Shown: positions 62,461 to 64,000 of the stretch, piece by piece
How the letters are laid out: every line of letters begins with the position of its first letter
Position numbering within the stretch: position 1 is the stretch's first letter
Assembly: GCA_029213005.1 (NCBI GenBank)
Contig: JARGPI010000010.1
Location: forward strand, 1-64,000
DNA: 64,000 nucleotides
Reading direction: 5' to 3'
Origin: Verrucomicrobiales bacterium
Lineage (GTDB): Bacteria; Verrucomicrobiota; Verrucomicrobiia; Verrucomicrobiales; DEV007
Notes under the pieces: generated by a model
The model's input: the letters and a program-made list of their open reading frames with translations, nothing else
What the model was told of the DNA's origin: nothing
Database searches by the model: none
Position numbers and translations under genes: made by a program

Positions 62461-64000
62461 TTGAAATCTCTACCAGTCCCGAAAACCGGCACCCCGTACA
62501 TCCCCGGAGGTGCAGTGCTTCTAACCGACGACGAGACCGGCGTTGCCGAAACCTGCGCCGACCGCCTTGCCGAATTCGAAATCGACGTTGTGGTAGTGAA
62601 ACATCGCCGGTCTTCCGAATATATTGCCGGAAGTTTTGAAGCCGATCTCTGTGATCCGGAACAGGTCGAGGCATTACTTGCCGACGTACGAAGTCATTTT
62701 GGACGAATCGGAGGCATCATACACCTACTGCCATTTTCGAAAGTCACTGATATTTCTCCAGCGGCTAGAGCTGAACTCGAAGTGAAGTCTCTATATCTAC
62801 TCACCAAAGCCACCGGAGAGGAAATGAACGAAATCGTTAAAGCGGAGAAAGGCTTCGTATTTGGCGCAACCGTACTTGGCGGGCAACTCGGTTTTGGCGA
62901 CCACCGCCTCGATTCTCTAGCTAGAGCCGGTGACGGTGGGATCAGCGGTTACCTGAAATGTCTCGGTATGGAATGGCCGGACGTCCTGGTTCGGTCCATT
63001 GACTTCTCACCCGACACTGACTCGAAGGAGATCGTCGCCTGCTTTGAACGGGAGTTGAGCGATCCCTCCGGACCTTTTGAAACCGGTTGGCGCGACGGCC
63101 AACGATATACCTGGGAGCCGATATCCTCGGGAAGCGGTGATTTACTTTCGGAGCCGACTTTGGAAATCGATTCTGATTCGGTAATAATGATCACGGGCGG
63201 AGCAAGAGGCATCACAGCAGCCATTGCTTCCGCGTGGGGCCGCAAGTTTCAATCCCGCTTGATACTGCTGGGTCGTTCACCCTTACCTCACGATCGGGAA
63301 AACGGATCGACATCCGGTATCACGGGCAAAGCAGAACTGAAAAAAGCGATCATGGCGGAAATCACGACAGCCGGCGGAAAAGCCACTCCGGCGGAGGTGG
63401 AAAGGCGCTACCGGAAACTCATGACTGAAAGGGAAATGAGAGAAAACATCGCTGCGATCCGCGCCACCGGTGCGAAGGTCGATTACTACAGCATTGACGT
63501 GCGCAACCACGAACAGCTTTCCGCCGTCTGCGATGAAATCTATACCAAATACGGAAAAATCGACGGGCTTATCCATGGTGCCGGAATCATCGATGACAAA
63601 CTTGTGAAGGATAAAACCCCTGAATCTTTTAACCGGGTCTTTTCTACTAAAGTGGATAGTTCTTTTGCGTTTGCAGAAATCCTGAAGCCGGAGTCGCTCA
63701 AATTCGCGGCCTTCTTTGCATCGATAGCGAGCCGGTACGGAAATCAGGGACAATCCGATTACGCAGCAGCCAACGAAGTGCTTTGCAAACTAGCGACCGA
63801 TCTGGACAAACAATGGGACGCCCGGGTTTTCGCTGTGGCATGGGGGCCCTGGAGTGAAATCGGTATGGTTGCGGATTTGGAAAAGCATCTCACCGCACGG
63901 GGAATCTCACTAATCGACCGCGAGACCGGATGTCGAATGTTTATCGACGAAGTGCTCTATGGTAAAAAAGGTGACAGCGAGGTCATTATTGCCGGAGGCG
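62461..64000 (+). CDS. PUFA-type ketoreductase/dehydratase part (partial, runs off the window)
   Basis: Open from before the A10 run to the window end, with no stop. No ATG or GTG start stands at a sensible place; TTG 62461 is the first possible start, but the stretch before it (TESVADDPGFAIQRGLVRLKSLPVP in the -1 reading, about 62407-62480) already looks like the ordinary lead-in to this domain, so separate translation is doubtful. Contents: a structural half (GGAVLLTDDETGVAETC, FGRIGGIIHLLPF), then the catalytic ketoreductase with nucleotide site VIMITGGARGITAAIA, LILLGRSPLP, the long insertion typical of PfaA (TPAEVERRYRKLMTEREMRENIAA), the DGLIHGAGIIDDKL block, and SIASRYGNQGQSDYAAAN with catalytic Ser, Tyr and Asn. 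It reduces the beta-keto group made by the upstream domains. Confidence 0.88.
   Translation, partial: MKSLPVPKTGTPYIPGGAVLLTDDETGVAETCADRLAEFEIDVVVVKHRRSSEYIAGSFEADLCDPEQVEALLADVRSHFGRIGGIIHLLPFSKVTDISPAARAELEVKSLYLLTKATGEEMNEIVKAEKGFVFGATVLGGQLGFGDHRLDSLARAGDGGISGYLKCLGMEWPDVLVRSIDFSPDTDSKEIVACFERELSDPSGPFETGWRDGQRYTWEPISSGSGDLLSEPTLEIDSDSVIMITGGARGITAAIASAWGRKFQSRLILLGRSPLPHDRENGSTSGITGKAELKKAIMAEITTAGGKATPAEVERRYRKLMTEREMRENIAAIRATGAKVDYYSIDVRNHEQLSAVCDEIYTKYGKIDGLIHGAGIIDDKLVKDKTPESFNRVFSTKVDSSFAFAEILKPESLKFAAFFASIASRYGNQGQSDYAAANEVLCKLATDLDKQWDARVFAVAWGPWSEIGMVADLEKHLTARGISLIDRETGCRMFIDEVLYGKKGDSEVIIAGG

Overview
The window reads as a chromosome fragment of a marine-type member of the Planctomycetes-Verrucomicrobia-Chlamydiae group, most likely a verrucomicrobium. 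Pointers are the planctomycete-type cytochrome family (DUF1587/1592/1588/1585), a DUF1552 protein, a very large PVC-type CxxCH heme protein, a DUF1080 protein, eight intact sulfatases, an autotransporter and a PUFA-type polyketide/fatty acid synthase. No rRNA, tRNA, CRISPR array, transposase or phage gene was seen. The genus cannot be set from sequence reading alone.

Layout: (1) 0.3-8.6 kb: an exported acyl esterase, a histidine kinase/response regulator pair on the minus strand whose sensor looks carbohydrate-binding, then a TPR protein, a sulfatase with C-terminal EF-hands and a beta-helix protein. (2) 8.8-20.4 kb: a collinear run of ExbB, two ExbD, two exported TPR proteins, a SAM-domain/vWA membrane protein, a second SAM-domain protein fused to a planctomycete cytochrome, and a Tat-type DUF1552 protein. 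The ExbBD channel could energise an envelope assembly in which two proteins share nearly the same cytoplasmic SAM domain. (3) 20.5-24.8 kb: AraC regulator, autotransporter (with the relic of a deleted tandem copy upstream) and a DUF1080 protein. (4) 25.0-42.4 kb: seven intact sulfatases and one truncated one, with a giant PVC-type heme dehydrogenase-like protein, a hotdog thioesterase, a cupin and a second beta-helix protein. Together with region 1 this looks like a sulfated-polysaccharide degradation locus. (5) 42.5-56.5 kb: mostly housekeeping and stress functions: a repeat-containing exported protein, a VIT1-type iron/manganese transporter, a PerR-like/KatG pair with an operator-like palindrome, a two-domain SGNH esterase, a Rieske oxygenase, and an EF-hand/adaptor/RND efflux operon. 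(6) 56.6-64.0 kb: the start of a PUFA-type synthase (tandem nitropropane-dioxygenase-like domains, KS, AT, ACP), separated from a ketoreductase reading frame only by a run of ten A, and cut by the window end.

Regulation: an 18-bp element, roughly TGTGGATTTNNAGYATGG, occurs seven times (plus one weak copy), always on the plus strand and just upstream of plus-strand transcription units of regions 1-4. It is not a promoter type I recognise and may mark a regulon joining the polysaccharide genes, the ExbBD/SAM operon and the AraC regulator. A second interspersed element, a palindrome built on GTACCCTGTACCGTTT, sits inside the N-terminal coding part of two exported-protein genes.

All domain calls come from motifs read by eye; no database search was run.
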